A stretch of DNA of 64,000 bases from positions 57,784-121,783 of the forward strand of contig NADL03000154.1 in NCBI GenBank assembly GCA_002205965.3, in the 5' to 3' direction. Source of the stretch: Kappaphycus alvarezii (taxonomy: Eukaryota; Rhodophyta; Florideophyceae; Gigartinales; Solieriaceae). Shown one piece after another: positions 1 through 11,800 of this stretch (position 1 is its first letter; each line of letters opens with the position of its first letter). The notes beneath the pieces were generated by a model. The model was not told where the DNA came from, did not search any database, and saw only the letters and a program-made list of their open reading frames with translations. Position numbers and translations under genes: made by a program.

Positions 1-2170
1 GTAAGCTCATCTTCTTTTCCGATTTCCTCCTTCTCATTATTATTGTGAGATCATGAAGACCAGTCCCTAGCGGCAGTCCAACACATGGCTTCCAAATAAC
101 TGTTATTCCTTCAATACGAGGAAGGCGTATTGCGGAACGGATTCTTCTCGAAGTTCATGGGGTTGTGACCTTGTTCAGTGCAATAAGAGCATTGAAGAAC
201 TTTGTTGCCCCTCTGCTGTGCCAAATAAGGTCCCGCGCGATATCCCCTTCTTGTTTTTTTTAAAAAAATTTCAGTGTGGAGAAATACTCAGCTAGAGCAT
301 CCACTTTGTTTTCGATGTTTCTGGAACGGTAGTCAGGACGAACTAACAACCTGGCTGGTGGGACGTCTGAGAGTCGGCTTGAAGAGCGAATGAGCGTAAG
401 GCGAGTCTAATGAAAGTCCCTTAGAGCCTTTTTGATGCCCGAGAAATCTTGAGGTTCACGAAAAGCTTAAAATGCTGTAGCTTCTCGTGATGACAGGCGT
501 TGGTGAGCAAAAGTCCAAAATTTGAAACCTTGTCGAGGCCAGCTTTCACACAAAGGCGAACCATCTCCTTCGGGGAGCCAGCAATGTCTTCATTGTCGAG
601 TCCAACTCCTTTCTTTTTGTCAGGTAGCTTCTTGAAAAAACATTCCTTCACGAAATACTTGAAAATATTTGCTTGAAAATTGAGTAGTCTTTTGTTTCTT
701 CTACAATGTCGCCATTCAAGGCGAATTTATCGTAGTAGAAATAGAAAGCAACGCCGTGTAGTGTTCCAAGGAGAGTGAGTGCTTCCCACGGTTGGATCTA
801 GAATCAATAAAGACTTTCTCATATAAAAGGAAAAATTTGCACACATTGCTAGTGCCATCGAACACTACCGCACTGGGGCGGGAGTTTCAGTCCTGCGCAA
901 GAGTACCATGTTGGTATCGGTTGTTTTGATGCCTACATTTACTCGCGCGCATCCGACAGCTTACCTACATGCAAGCGTCGGAACGCGTGGCCAACAGTGG
1001 CCGGGGCTTCCTGGAATGTTAATAAATTTCAGTACTGTAGTCTAAAATACAAACATAACCCGTAAATTACTTAAAATAATAAAAATCAATCTTCAATGCA
1101 ACGTTTGTCCCCACCAAGGTGGTCAGGCCTGCAAATATTGTATACTGTACGGCATCGGTCAACAAGAAAATGTAACTGGCTTACGTGTAGTACATTGGGT
1201 AATTCCACGTGTAAAAAAATATCGTAATAATGGGAAGATGTGAAATTAAAACTCTACCCTACTGTAGTGCTACGAAAATCAGTGGTCGAGGTAATGTTAT
1301 TCAAACGGGTGTAGAAGTGGAAGGACAAAGCGCTCTGGCTATAAGGTGACCCTGTTTTACGCTAAGTGTATTATATTTTGACGCCTATCCTCCCAAAAGA
1401 GATGGGCGGACATAGAACCCATGTTTAGAATATGGTCTTCGGCTTTATCAGAAGTTTTTTTGCGAATTAGTTGAAACTATAATTGAAACCAAGATGCATA
1501 TGTCAGAATCGTTCCGTGTTTACGTGATGCTTAGACTGATCTACACTATGCGTCCGATGAAAACGAGAAAGGGGCCCACTCGACAACTGGCTAGGGTTCA
1601 TAGACTGTACGAAGATACAAATTTGTAGTTATGGTGGGCAGGCAGCCATGCAGCGTTGCTGCTATTCGGGGCACAAAATATTTTATTATCTCAGATAACA
1701 ATCGTTGACTACGCTTGATGTATTGGATTTTCACCTATATGGAACGGAAGTGGGACCACGTCCTGATATGACGTTCTACAGAGGCAGTGGACTGGATTTT
1801 GTATTTCAAGATGCGCTTTTAATAGACACCCAGTAGTTTTCCGTAAATGGAGATGCGGCATACATTTTTCGCCCCTGCCTCTAGACTGCCTTCCGGCGTG
1901 TTCGAGCGTGCGCACAGGAGACTGCTAAAACAATGCTGTGCGCACTGTGTCCGAGGCAGAGGAATGGAAATATAAGGATCTGAAGCAACTATGTTCATTA
2001 CAGGACTACAAAAGGCACCTAAACGTTCGACAGTCACCTACATATCTGGTCCACGGCGACCCTAGTGTCGAAATTTCGAGTCCATACGGCGGGCGGTGAC
2101 AAGTTGCCTCTTATTTCAGCTAACCATCACCAGCAATGAGCGAATATATTGAAACCCAGGCTCCATTCCT
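1..2170. other. anonymous intergenic DNA, no gene recognised
   Basis: I see no convincing coding region here. The open frames are short (under 80 codons), overlap on both strands and show no motif I can name. The stretch does not match the repeat units found later in the window. It may be intergenic DNA or decayed repeats. Confidence 0.5.
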
Positions 2171-2700
2171 TTAACAAAGTTTCTCCATTAAAGCACGTAA
2201 GACCAATAGCATATCCTTACGCTCTACAATAAGCTGGCGCAGCTTCTCCCATTTGCAACACGGCTTTATCAGCCTCGCGTTTGAACGCTTCTCCTCAATT
2301 CGCAAGCGCTTCGCCTCGTGCTCTTGAGTGTGCTGCATGGGAGAGTCCAAAAGCCCTTGCCGCTCACGCTCAAAGCGGAATCGCTCTTCTTCCGTTTTGA
2401 GGCTGCGCTCCTCCAATTCGCGACTGGCAGTAACATGCGCGTTAACGCTTCAATTCGCGACTGGCAGTAACATGCGCGTTAATGAGTTCGCGTTCCTCTC
2501 CATTGGAGTCAACAACAATGGCTCTCTTTCGATTTTGCATTCGAGATCCTGGCGTTACTGCAGCTCATTGCTGCCGGTTTCTCTTGACCCGACCTCACTC
2601 CCTATTGACCTAAAACGAATTTCCTCACCAGCTGCTGTTAGCTCTCTGCCGAGCTCAGTCCTCTCGTCCCGCTCCACTTCCCTTCCCATTCATTAATCAC
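2171..2700 (-). pseudogene. charged coiled-coil-like reading frame, fragmentary
   Basis: The minus strand encodes an 81-residue segment (2171-2416) very rich in Glu, Arg, Lys and Leu, with heptad-like spacing (around EERSLKTEEERFRFERERQ), followed by a leucine-rich tail ending in ALMEKLC. Upstream minus-strand sequence to about 2700 has a similar charged character but contains stops, one of them inside a 37-bp tandem duplication. The composition recalls the C-terminal coiled coils of Myb/SANT-like proteins associated with Harbinger-type transposons, but no DNA-binding domain is visible, so that is only a guess. It could equally be a fragment of a host coiled-coil protein. Confidence 0.25.
2414..2482. 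repeat. 37-bp period direct tandem duplication
   Basis: A 32-base sequence beginning CAATTCGCGACTGGCAGTAA occurs at 2414-2445 and again, identical, at 2451-2482. The identity of the copies points to a recent slippage duplication, or to an assembly duplication. Confidence 0.85.
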
Positions 2701-4399
2701 CAAGATTACGTCGTCAAGTAGCGTTTTTCTTTTCCCTCAAATTTCAATTTTCCCAAACGCGACTTAGTTTGATCTATGGGCAGCTCGATGGCAGATTAAA
2801 ATCTTCGTAAATCTGTCTTTAAGCGTCTTCTAAGACGGGGGGCGCAAACCTCATCAAGCTTATCAGCCGGAATTGCACCGGTAGGAATTTGAAGTACTTA
2901 TTCACAGGGCTTTTTTGATGCTCCATGTGGATAAATGTGGGCATCCACAGCAGTTACTGCTTTGATCAGTGTGATATCCCACGTGGTTTAGAAGCGGAGC
3001 CTGGGTCTGATGTCTGATGTTTGTATAGCGGCTCTGGAACAGTAGATGTAGATTGGTGCTGCGCCTTGGTGGTGGAGAGAGGGGATGAGGGCGTCGGAAG
3101 AGTAGCTATGATGATGGTTTGTGCGTGAGAAATCGAACGGATGACGAAGATCGACTCGCAAGCGAGTGATTCACGACGTATTTTTGGCGCAATGTTTTTT
3201 CGCCAAAAAGGCCCAAACCGGAAAGTAAGATGAATTATAACCGAGATTTCGGCAAATGCTGAAAACGTGTTCAACGTTTGCCAAAATTTGCAAGTGATGT
3301 GAAAATTTATACGTTGCATAAACTCTCTAATAACCTCCCTTTTGGCCGCGCCTCAGTTCTTACGAAAACAGGCCATCTCTGGCTACCCTTCTGGCCCATA
3401 TGACACAATCAATTACCACAACACCCCCTATCGGCGCCATCTGGCTCCCATCTCAATCCATCCTACCCAAAAAGTGCCCGTACCTTGCTAGGACCAAGCC
3501 ACCTATGATTTTTAGTTCCTCATCGATGACGCACTAGAAAAAGACAGCGAACTGATAGAGTGCAGTGAAAGTCTCCCGAATGACACTGATGAATCAAACT
3601 CACGATGGCGACTACTTGGTGTGTTGTAATAGCCCATAGGATCTCAATCCATCGACAACACGAAATGTTTCGATGATTCGGCTTTTAAACGATTTGGCAC
3701 GGCTTTTCCGACAACATTCATGAACGCTGAAACATCTAGGCAGGGCGGAAATCGCATCACTCCGGAAAATACATGTTTTCTATGCTACTTAAAGTCTTGA
3801 TGCTTTGTTAGGGCTGTACAATAGTGATAAAAGTAATTAATTCGAGAGGACCGTTTTCTGAACCCATGATAATAAAAATCATCTGCTTTCGCCACGAAAC
3901 GTCGAGCAGTTTTCTAGTCACAAGAAGCGAGTCAAAGTTGAAATTACAGGATCTTGTCAAGGATGGAAAGAAAAATCGCCATTTTCTAATTCCACGATAA
4001 GTTACGGATGTTACCTTCCAGCAAGCGAATAGCTTGTCTAAAAAGACCAGGAAGAAAAGGTATACTTCAGCGAATTCTATATGTGTTCAAAGATGAGGCC
4101 ATTTTTCAGCCAAATTGGCTGGCCATTAAACGCTCTTCTTATTAAACAGGATCTGCCATAGAATTGGAAAAGTTTCAGCTTAATAATATATATTAAAAGA
4201 AAAGTTGGCTGATGCTGGTAAAAGTTTTGGTAGTGTGAATTTACGTGAACATTCTGCAGGCTCTGATGGAACTTCACTCACTTTCACTGTGAAAATTTTA
4301 GGCACCAGTGCGGAGCGTTTAAGCATTACGTGTGTAGCAGCATATACTATTGCAGTACGGGACTGAAAGGTAATTCAGAAATAAATTCCAAAGCCGTTG
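2701..4399. other. anonymous intergenic DNA
   Basis: No gene is recognised. A plus-strand frame around 3350-3790 has locally protein-like composition (for example the segment LIDDALEKDSELIECSES near 3520-3580) but is interrupted by several stops and shows no family motif. A 117-codon minus-strand frame at 2966-3319 has no recognisable features. Confidence 0.4.
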
Positions 4400-5545
4400 C
4401 TACAGTACTGTACCGTACTGTATATGTAACTCAATACTACGGTATTCAGGGAGCGCAGCTTGGCTACAGGATGAAAACATTACTCGCGCGCTTGAGTTTC
4501 GTAAATTCGTTGGCAGGAGAAATATCAAAGCTGCACACAACGGTTCGATTGTGATGTCGTCCGATTTGGTATACGCGGAAGGGAGTTGACAGCAGCAGCT
4601 CAATATTGACTGTAGTGCAATGTAGTTTAAGCAATTATTAACATTTTGTGACCTAAATTCAGAAATTCTTTGAGTTTTTGATGCACTATCGTCTATCGGA
4701 AACTGACTTTCCTTCTTCTTTGCGGCTTTCACGTGGGCTGAAGTATGTAAGTGACGCTTAAGGTAGTGGACCGATGGGAATGGCCTTTCACAATCACGGC
4801 AATACAGGGGATCCTTCTATTCTCTCTGGTGCTGTGCTGTCCGATCGTATGCGTTAGAGTCGGAGTGGAACCCCTTTTCACGCAGAGTTCTGGAGACTTT
4901 ATTGCACAGCTTACACAGGAACCTCCGCTTCTTTTATTTCTCCCGCTGTTTCCGACGTTCTCGGTCGAAAGCGACTTTCTGCGCTGTTCTACATCGAAAT
5001 GCGGTCCGGGAATCCCCTTGATCGTCTAAACCAATCAATTTCCTATTGGGTCCCTCCGTTTGTTGGTAAGGAACACTTGAATATCGTCTTTTAGGTCCGT
5101 TCCGAACCAGGTCTTCTGTTGCAGTCTCTTTCCGCTCAACCAAGGAAGTACCAGAGCCCTGTCTTTGTTCCTTTTGAGTCTTCTTTCGTGCAACCGCAGA
5201 AAATCCCCCTTTCCCTCGCTGGAGAACTGAGAAAATGAGTAGACGTCTCGCCTGTGCTTCTCGTGGAGTTCCTCCCAACGCTTTTATTTCTGCTCGGAAG
5301 CCGAATTTGTCAGCAAGATTCTTTAGGGCAGCCGCAAGAACCGTTGCAGACGTGCAATTCGATCTCGTAGCCGAAGACGACCGAGGCTCCCGGTTGGAAT
5401 CCGACTCAGTTTCCGTACTTTCACCTTCGTACTCGTAGGAACTGGCTTCCCAAACCTCGTTGCCGATAAGAGGGTGTCGAGGATAGTGGGAATTATCGGA
5501 TCCATTATCGGTATGCTGCTCAGCCTCCGGCTTACTACTAATCAT
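4400..5545 (-). pseudogene. C2H2 zinc-finger-like protein, frame interrupted by two in-frame stops
   Basis: From the ATG at 5545 the minus strand runs 203 codons: an acidic Ser/Glu-rich N-terminus, then a Lys/Arg/Gln-rich region. It stops at TAA 4934-4936. The same frame continues past that stop as CKLCNKVSRTLREKGFH, meets TAG at 4817-4819, and continues as CRDCERPFPSVHYLKRHLHT followed by SAH, a good C-X2-C-X12-H-X5-H zinc finger. It then has a Lys-rich stretch and ends at 4400. Because motif and frame survive both stops, this is either a young pseudogene or two substitution errors. The first Cys pair has a poorer His spacing. C2H2 modules usually bind nucleic acid; nothing indicates a specific role, and I cannot assign a family. 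Confidence 0.4.
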
Positions 5546-5639
5546 GCAATGAGTTTTTACGCAGGTAAACTAGAAAGCCCAACCTCAACACCAGCTTAGA
5601 ATTACTGAAATTTCCGGAGGTTTCTTAGGAGGCAACAGG

Positions 5640-5830
5640 TTGTCCTATAACTTGGGCAAGGGTTCTCCGGTAGGGCAGCGAGAACAAGACAGGGTGTCTG
5701 ATAATTTTAAGCAGGGGTTCCCGGTAGAGCAGCCCGGTTAAAACAAGCTGTCCGATAAATTTGAGCAGGGGCTCCCCGGAAGCCACCCGGATTTACAGTT
5801 GCTTACAACAAATTTGACCAGGACTTCGCT
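5640..5830. repeat. degenerate tandem repeat, about 60-bp unit, about three copies
   Basis: Imperfect copies of a unit containing AGCAGGGGTTCCCGGTAGAG and then a TGTC(C/T)GATAA-like block recur near 5655, 5715 and 5765. Spacing is about 60 bases, with substitutions and small indels between copies. No open frame spans the array convincingly. Confidence 0.6.
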
Positions 5831-6074
5831 CCTTTAGATCCAAGTTCACCACTTGAGCCCCCGGTTGGAGTAACAGGCACGGCACACACTAGCCTTTCTA
5901 TAGTACAGTAAACTAGAGTGTGGCAGAGGCCAACTCAAGTCCCTCCCCTGATCCTGCGAAAGCAGTTACAAGCAATGCAGACGACAGCCTTTGTATCGCA
6001 AAATAGACTATAGTGTGGGGGAGGCCCACTCACGAGTAAATCCAGCAACAACAAAGAACAGCGAGCGAAAAGAA

Positions 6075-6200
6075 CGAGTGGCCGGTGGTCGGTGGGGAGG
6101 GTCTATGGTCGGTGGTGCAGGGTCTATGGTCGGTAGTGCATTGGTCTATGGTCGGGGTGCAGTGGTAGGTGGTCTGTGGTGCCGGGTCTATTTATGCACC
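6075..6200 (+). repeat. G-rich minisatellite, unit about 20 bp
   Basis: The motif GGTCTATGGTCGGTGGTGCA and variants are repeated about four to five times on the plus strand. The tract is strongly G/T-skewed with many GG and GGG runs. A 76-codon frame spans it but is low-complexity and probably not a gene. Confidence 0.75.
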
Positions 6201-6749
6201 TTTTGTAAGTCTGCATTGTGATAAAGATGCAGGCCCACTGGGTTGTTTTTGATGCTGATATCGTGCTCCCATGGGATCAGCCCAAAAAAATTGATTTGAA
6301 CTCTCGATTTTATTACATGGGATGGTTCCTGCCAATCATGTAACAGATTGATCGCATCAGAGTTACGCCAGTCAACCTCCCCACAACCTGCCGGGCCGTT
6401 GCGGTGATTTTTTGCAAGCCTTTTGCGATGGCGGGAGGTTTAGCCTGTAAATGATAGCAACGGAGTGAGAAAAAGTGATAGTGGATTTAGACTGATTCCA
6501 ATTTAATCTACCTGACCCGCGCTTGGACGCTTGGACTTGGCCGTACCAACAAGGTAGAGTCTTGGTATATGCTAGTTGATGTGAACGCTACGGTTACTGG
6601 AGCCGTTGAGGAATAGGGCAATACGCGAAAAGGTTTGGGCTTCGGTGATTTTTGTCTGGGAATGACCGTTGGGAAAAACAAGTGGTGCTGTGTAGCCGAG
6701 TGGAATGAAAACTAATCTTCCGTTGGTGCTGCACTTTTCGCATTTTTTG

Positions 6750-7115
6750 GGATAGGTCGGAAATATCTTCCAACAGTAAAACACCCAAACGTTTCCCCCT
6801 TTTCGCATATCTTCCAGGAGTAAAACACCCAAACCTTTTCGCAATAGGGGTTGAAGCGCACTACTGGTAGCCCAGAAAAGGAACAAATAGCGCAGTGTTT
6901 GTGAATGGGAATCGAAAAGTGTGTGCAGGATTAATGGGCAGAAATCAGAGATTTGAAAATCGGAAGGCATTTTTCAGTATGCAGTTTAGGATGCAGTTCC
7001 TTCCCCATTAATGTGTAGGTATACACTTTTTGAGTTGATTGCGGTTGTCTGGAAAACCATGGGATAGACCGGATATATCTTCCAAGAGTAAAAACACGCG
7101 AACTTTTCCCCCCGT
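6750..7115. repeat. dispersed repeat family related to the insertion at 51971-52182
   Basis: The block ATATCTTCCA(A/G)(C/G)AGTAAAACACCCAAAC occurs twice in tandem near 6765-6840 and in diverged form near 7075-7110. About 130 bases at 6984-7115 also match, with scattered differences, the right part of the 212-bp sequence inserted in the 3' LTR of the Copia element at 51.6-57.6 kb. This suggests a short mobile or MITE-like family, but no terminal inverted repeats are clear. Confidence 0.55.
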
Positions 7116-7629
7116 TTAGGATACTGAGCAGCCCCTCACTGGTGTTTCTTAGGTGGTTGTATTTTCAGGGGAGATAAATTCTCGAGAAAAGCAACAGCAG
7201 ACGCGATTCTTATGTAGGTTGGAATGCTGGTCGAGGCCAAAAGGCAGACGCAGTGTGAATGTTCTGTGATACTCGCTAATTTGGAAGCTGAATGCATGCT
7301 CCAAAGAGGTATACAAAGAACGGTCGAACGAAAATCTTGCAAGTGAAGGATGCTGTTTTTCTCATCAGCGTCTTTGGAGAGCGGTGAGCTGGCCTTTACC
7401 AGCTCTGCATTCCCCTTTTATTGCTTTGAGATCAACAGAAAGTGTATATGGACACTGCCGGTCAGACTGAATTCGAACTCATGCATCTTACAAACTTACA
7501 GTAGGGCAACCGATAGTGCACTGTCAAATGAACAGTTGAGCCACGTACAGAAAATTAATCATTAAAGATAAAGGATCATATTTATTTGATACGTCCTACA
7601 CGTGATATGTACGTCCTACACGTGTTTAG

Positions 7630-8470
7630 TTCCCGGTCACTATTTTAACCTGCATGACACATGTTGAGCCCGAAAGAAGATGGACGATAGATCTCCGAAA
7701 GTAGCACCTCGGAAACAGCCCCATGACTGATATCCCGGAGCTAGGGAGGGGGCGTGGCAGCCAGTCCACTCACGGTGCCGGATAAAGTCGCTTTCCGGTA
7801 AAGTGTTAGTACGGCAATCTGCGTTGTTCTGTTCAGATGACGTGTATTCAATGAACACAACATAATTCTCGACAGCATCATGAACATGCCAATATTTGAT
7901 TTCAACATGACGAAATCTTCGACGATCGTAAGTTCCATCAAACCAACTAACAGTACCCATGTTATCTTATATAATAAACTGTGGATTTGGCTTGCTTCAA
8001 ATCAAGTTCTTCCGAAACGTTTCTTATCCAAGTGACATCCTTAATACACTTCGAAATGGCCATGAATTCTGCTTCTGTTGATGATAATGACATGCAAGTC
8101 TGAAGCTAAAAACTCCAAAATTATTGGACTTTCATTGACCATCACTAAGAGGCCAGGGCGAGGGTGGTCTCTCTGTCTTGTCCCAAGTCGGGATCCCACC
8201 AAACTTGTATATTAATTCTCTGAGCGTCCTTAGCAGGCGTCTTCAATAGAATCCCTCTATTGCGAGTTCCAATTACAGACTTGATCACATGTTTGAGGGC
8301 AGCCCAGTGTTGGGGAGCTGGATTGGCCATATGTTTTGCCAACATGGTCACAGAGATGCTGATATCTTGTCTAGTCATATTGGAAAAATAAAGCAGGAAA
8401 CAACAAGTGTCGCATATGAAATTGCTTTCATGGTCTAAACACCATCATTAGTGCGATATTTTGGCTTGTC
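7630..8470 (-). pseudogene. Copia RT/RNase H remnant, copy 1
   Basis: Minus-strand segments match the C-terminal part of Ty1/Copia Pol. One is a post-catalytic RT region (8145-8378) with the motif RQDISISVTMLAKHMANPAP and the following HWAALKHVIKSVIGT. The other is an RNase H tail (7640-7960) with motifs FRHVEIKYWHVHDAVEN and EYTSSEQNNADCRTNTLP. Frameshifts separate them and no LTR, integrase or gag is attached, so it is an old truncated fragment. Orthologous remnants lie at 30900-31740 and 50410-51250, so the truncation predates the duplication. Confidence 0.8.
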
Positions 8471-8479
8471 GCAAAAAAA

Positions 8480-8881
8480 GTGGTCCAGAGGAGGAGGACA
8501 TGTTCTCACCTTTGCTTTTTCGATGTTACCTTTTCCAATTATTTCAGAAATAAAGGCTTAATGGGAAAAGAAGATGCAAAGCGAGGTGAGCTCAAACTTG
8601 ATACAGATGGAAAAACCATGAATTACGAAATACTTAAGTTGGAACCTTCCCTGTCAGGCTTGCTGAACTTCAAAAGTAATATTCGCTTTAACAACAAGAA
8701 AAAAATGCTTCTCTTCCGATTTCGAACTTCAGCTTTCCTCAGATGGGTGCCACTGCTCGGTCGGCCTGTCAACAAGAAAAGTTTGAGCATTAAATGCTAT
8801 GCAGCTACACCGCTAGTGATGCTCAGCATACTCATGAGACGCACAGGCGATCTGGCAGGTGCCAGATTGCTTGATCCATAG
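8480..8881 (+). other. 133-codon open frame of unknown meaning
   Basis: A plus-strand frame with several Lys/Arg-rich stretches and no recognised motif. In the paralogous blocks near 31770-32130 and 51270-51600 the frame is broken by stops and indels, which argues against a conserved protein. It overlaps the upstream edge of the Copia remnant on the other strand. Confidence 0.15.
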
Positions 8882-11800
8882 ATTTTTGTTGGGTGATAAC
8901 CAGTAGTCTCAGCATTTGAATCCAACTCATTAATCCAGAAAAACTTCGTCTACGCCGAAGGTGCCGGAGGGAAACTTCGCTGTTGAATCTATTGTATGTG
9001 CGGTTCTGTAGTGACCCTGAGCATTATGAGCAAGCAGTGTAGTTAACTGAGCCCCGGCATCAAGAGACGTGATTTTTTGGATATTGAATTTAGTACTGAA
9101 ACCACCACGTGTTTAATCTTCCATATCTTGAGTCGAGTTCCTTTCTTCCAAAGCGATGCGAACGCCTGAATATTTTGGGTGAAGGCCGTAAGCTCTAGGA
9201 ACTTGTTCGTTATAACTCGAAAAAGGTAGACCCAAGGTCCTCTATTTTACCAACATCCATTCCTATCTGGCCTCATATCTGTCCCTAATATTTCTCCTCG
9301 ACCGACCCGTGGCAATGAGTCTGAGTTTGGGGTCGGATTTCGGCGTGGAGTTGCGATTGGCCTCTGTAACGTATTAATTGTGAGTTCCTTTGAAACGAGC
9401 GGATCCTGAAGACAGGCGGATATAAACATCACGATTTTCCATGAACTTCCAATATTCGTCTTCAAAGCGTCGCAGATTGATCTAGTGTAGAATCAGGCGG
9501 GGGTAATAGCGAGCAAAAATGACATGGCGACGCATGCAAAGTTGAGAAGCAGAGGTACCTCTACTAGCCGTAACTTGTGGTTTCCTTGATGTAACACTTT
9601 TGTATTGGCCTTGGCCTAATAATTACCGAGTAATTCTAGGCAAGTTCGTAATTCTTCGAGACTTAATTCCAAAGGCTAGGCGCTCTGTATCAATAAGAAT
9701 CCACAAATGCCTGAATTCGTGCGTACCACCCGAGTGACTCTTCTCCTCCTTGCCTTTAACGCCACCCAAGTGAAGAATCGATTAGAATTTTCGCAGTGTA
9801 TTCTTGAGGCGCGAGGTAATATATAAGAGCCGCAAAGAAATACTCCACGTAGAGATGAGGGCGGAGGTGTAAAGTTATCCGAGCTTATTGAACAAAAATT
9901 AGCATAAATTGTTCAAAGTAATCTATAAAGAGCTCCAAACAAAAGGGGAGTGCAATACTGCGAAAGTTGCAATGGAATATCTCAAAACTGAGCCAGTCTC
10001 AAATATATGGATGTCAGAAGAAAAGAAACCCAAAGTCAGATTCTTGAAGAACTGGAGCGAAACGTTCCAACGATTCCATCCGTATGCGAATATCGAGAAT
10101 TGGTAAGTTGTAGGAAGATGTTAATTGAAATAATTCTTTTCAGCTGAGGCAGCAGCAAAGGTATTCTACATAACATAACCAATTTTGTGGAGACATTGGC
10201 TGCAAACCCGAAAAGTCCTTCGTAATTGAAACCGAATGGACCATCACAGATTACTGAATTGAATAAATACCCCTCATGAGGATGGAGAAGAATTTGAAAG
10301 AGTTGTGATCTTGTGTGGAAAGGGGAGTTTTTCGTGGACTTTTAGGGTTACTCAATTCGTATTTTACTGTTGGGAAAGTTTGAGGTGAGGAGAGTTTCGG
10401 ACCAAAAAGGAGCAATTCACTGATTATTATGTCAAAGATCGTAGAAAAATCAGAAAGAAAAGATTAATTGCATAGAAGACGACTGTAGTTAGATTTAGAG
10501 CTCTTGTACATTTGCAGATTGGACGTTATGAAGGTAAGGGCTTTCAACAGCCTGCTTGTTAAGTTATTCTCCACTGGGCAACTCAACCCTGGTAAGTATG
10601 GGTATTCTTCTTTACAGATATAATGCTGGTATAGAGTTGAGACGGACTTGCTGGACTCGATTGAGTCGGTAAAGAAGTCGGTACAATCCGAAAGAAGACT
10701 GTAAAATGCTTCAAGGTAGTGATATTGAGCAGAAACGAACTCTGTAGCTGAAAAGTACTTGTCCTGGAAAGCTTATGAGGCTCTATGCGCACAAAGCGAT
10801 GGCAGTTTCAAAGTTATGCCATGTAGTGCGATGAGCGCAGAAGAATTAATCGATGCTTGAACTGTTACTTGACGCTTTCGGTAAACAGGCCGAAGAATCG
10901 ACCTAGAGTTTATATGGAAAAGGTACTCAACACCTGCAGAGATAAAATGTATGCAAACTATATTAGATTCAAGGGTTTTATAGAAAAAGCGGCCCTAGAA
11001 GTATCAAACCACAAGGTTGTGAAGGCCCATGTAGCATTATCAGTGACACTGCAAGCACTTAACATCATGGAAAGGTTCCATTTGAAATATTTCCACTCCA
11101 AGACTTATAGCTGTATGCCGGACTAATGATGCGAGGAAAATTTGAAAATGAAAACTTAAAGGTCTCGGACAGAAACCTTTCTCCTTCATTCCTAATACTT
11201 TACCTGATCCCTATTATTACTTCTCGAGGAAAGTATCTGGGCAAGAATTTACACAAATTGTGGAATATCCAGTAGTTATTCAGTGGGGGGGAATGTTCGG
11301 GGAAATCATCGTATGTTGTAAACATACAATCTGAAAAATATTAAAATTCAAGGTACACTAATTTTCTGAGGCAAGAACAAGGATTTTCAAACAGCTGATT
11401 CATACATCTCATTCTTACTATATTTGGGTGCTATTAAAGAAATTAATTTTCTACTTTTGAAAACATAGCATCTGTTCACATCTTTTCTTATAGCTTAGGT
11501 TTTTTAGTGAGAGTCTCTATGCAAACTTAAACGTGTGAAAAATCGTCGAGTTACATCTTCTAACGCGAAGCTGTCTTTCAAAGTTATTTGCAACGAATGG
11601 GAGCCTCATTGAATCTTAAAATCATTGATTGGAGTTAATATCAAGTAATAAAAACACATTGTCCTGAAAATGAGCAAGAAATTCTAAATCACCAACTGCA
11701 CTTTACAAATGGCATATTACCGCAATTAAATAATCCTCTTTATGCTTTGGGATCACAGATAATTAGTTTTACAAGAACTTTTTCGCCATTTTCGACTGTT

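Larger units (their letters stand above)
7490..11690. repeat. anonymous block, copy 1 of the tandem segmental duplication
   Basis: Starting near CAAACTTACAGTAGGGCAAC (7488) this sequence aligns with 30788 onward and 50306 onward. It keeps the same order: Copia remnant, 9000-10600 anonymous DNA, a conserved short frame near 10860, and an end at about 11690. Compared with the other copies it lacks about 1.9 kb (32182-34086), about 0.64 kb (34175-34812), about 1.7 kb (36880-38615) and the solo-LTR-like insert at 38816-39026. The homology begins just after where the cyclin coding region would end; no cyclin sequence is present to the left. Confidence 0.8.

Noticed and set aside
3340..3790. Possible transposase fragment on the plus strand
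   Set aside because: There are several stops and no catalytic motif; the resemblance to transposase N-termini was too weak to claim.
4817..4936. Reassigned TAA/TAG codons (alternative nuclear code)
   Set aside because: Only this one frame suggests it. Element proteins elsewhere use ordinary codons, and their breaks are mostly indels; pseudogene or sequence error is simpler.
8480..8881. 133-codon frame as a real gene
   Set aside because: The paralogous positions in blocks 2 and 3 are full of stops and indels, and no motif is present.
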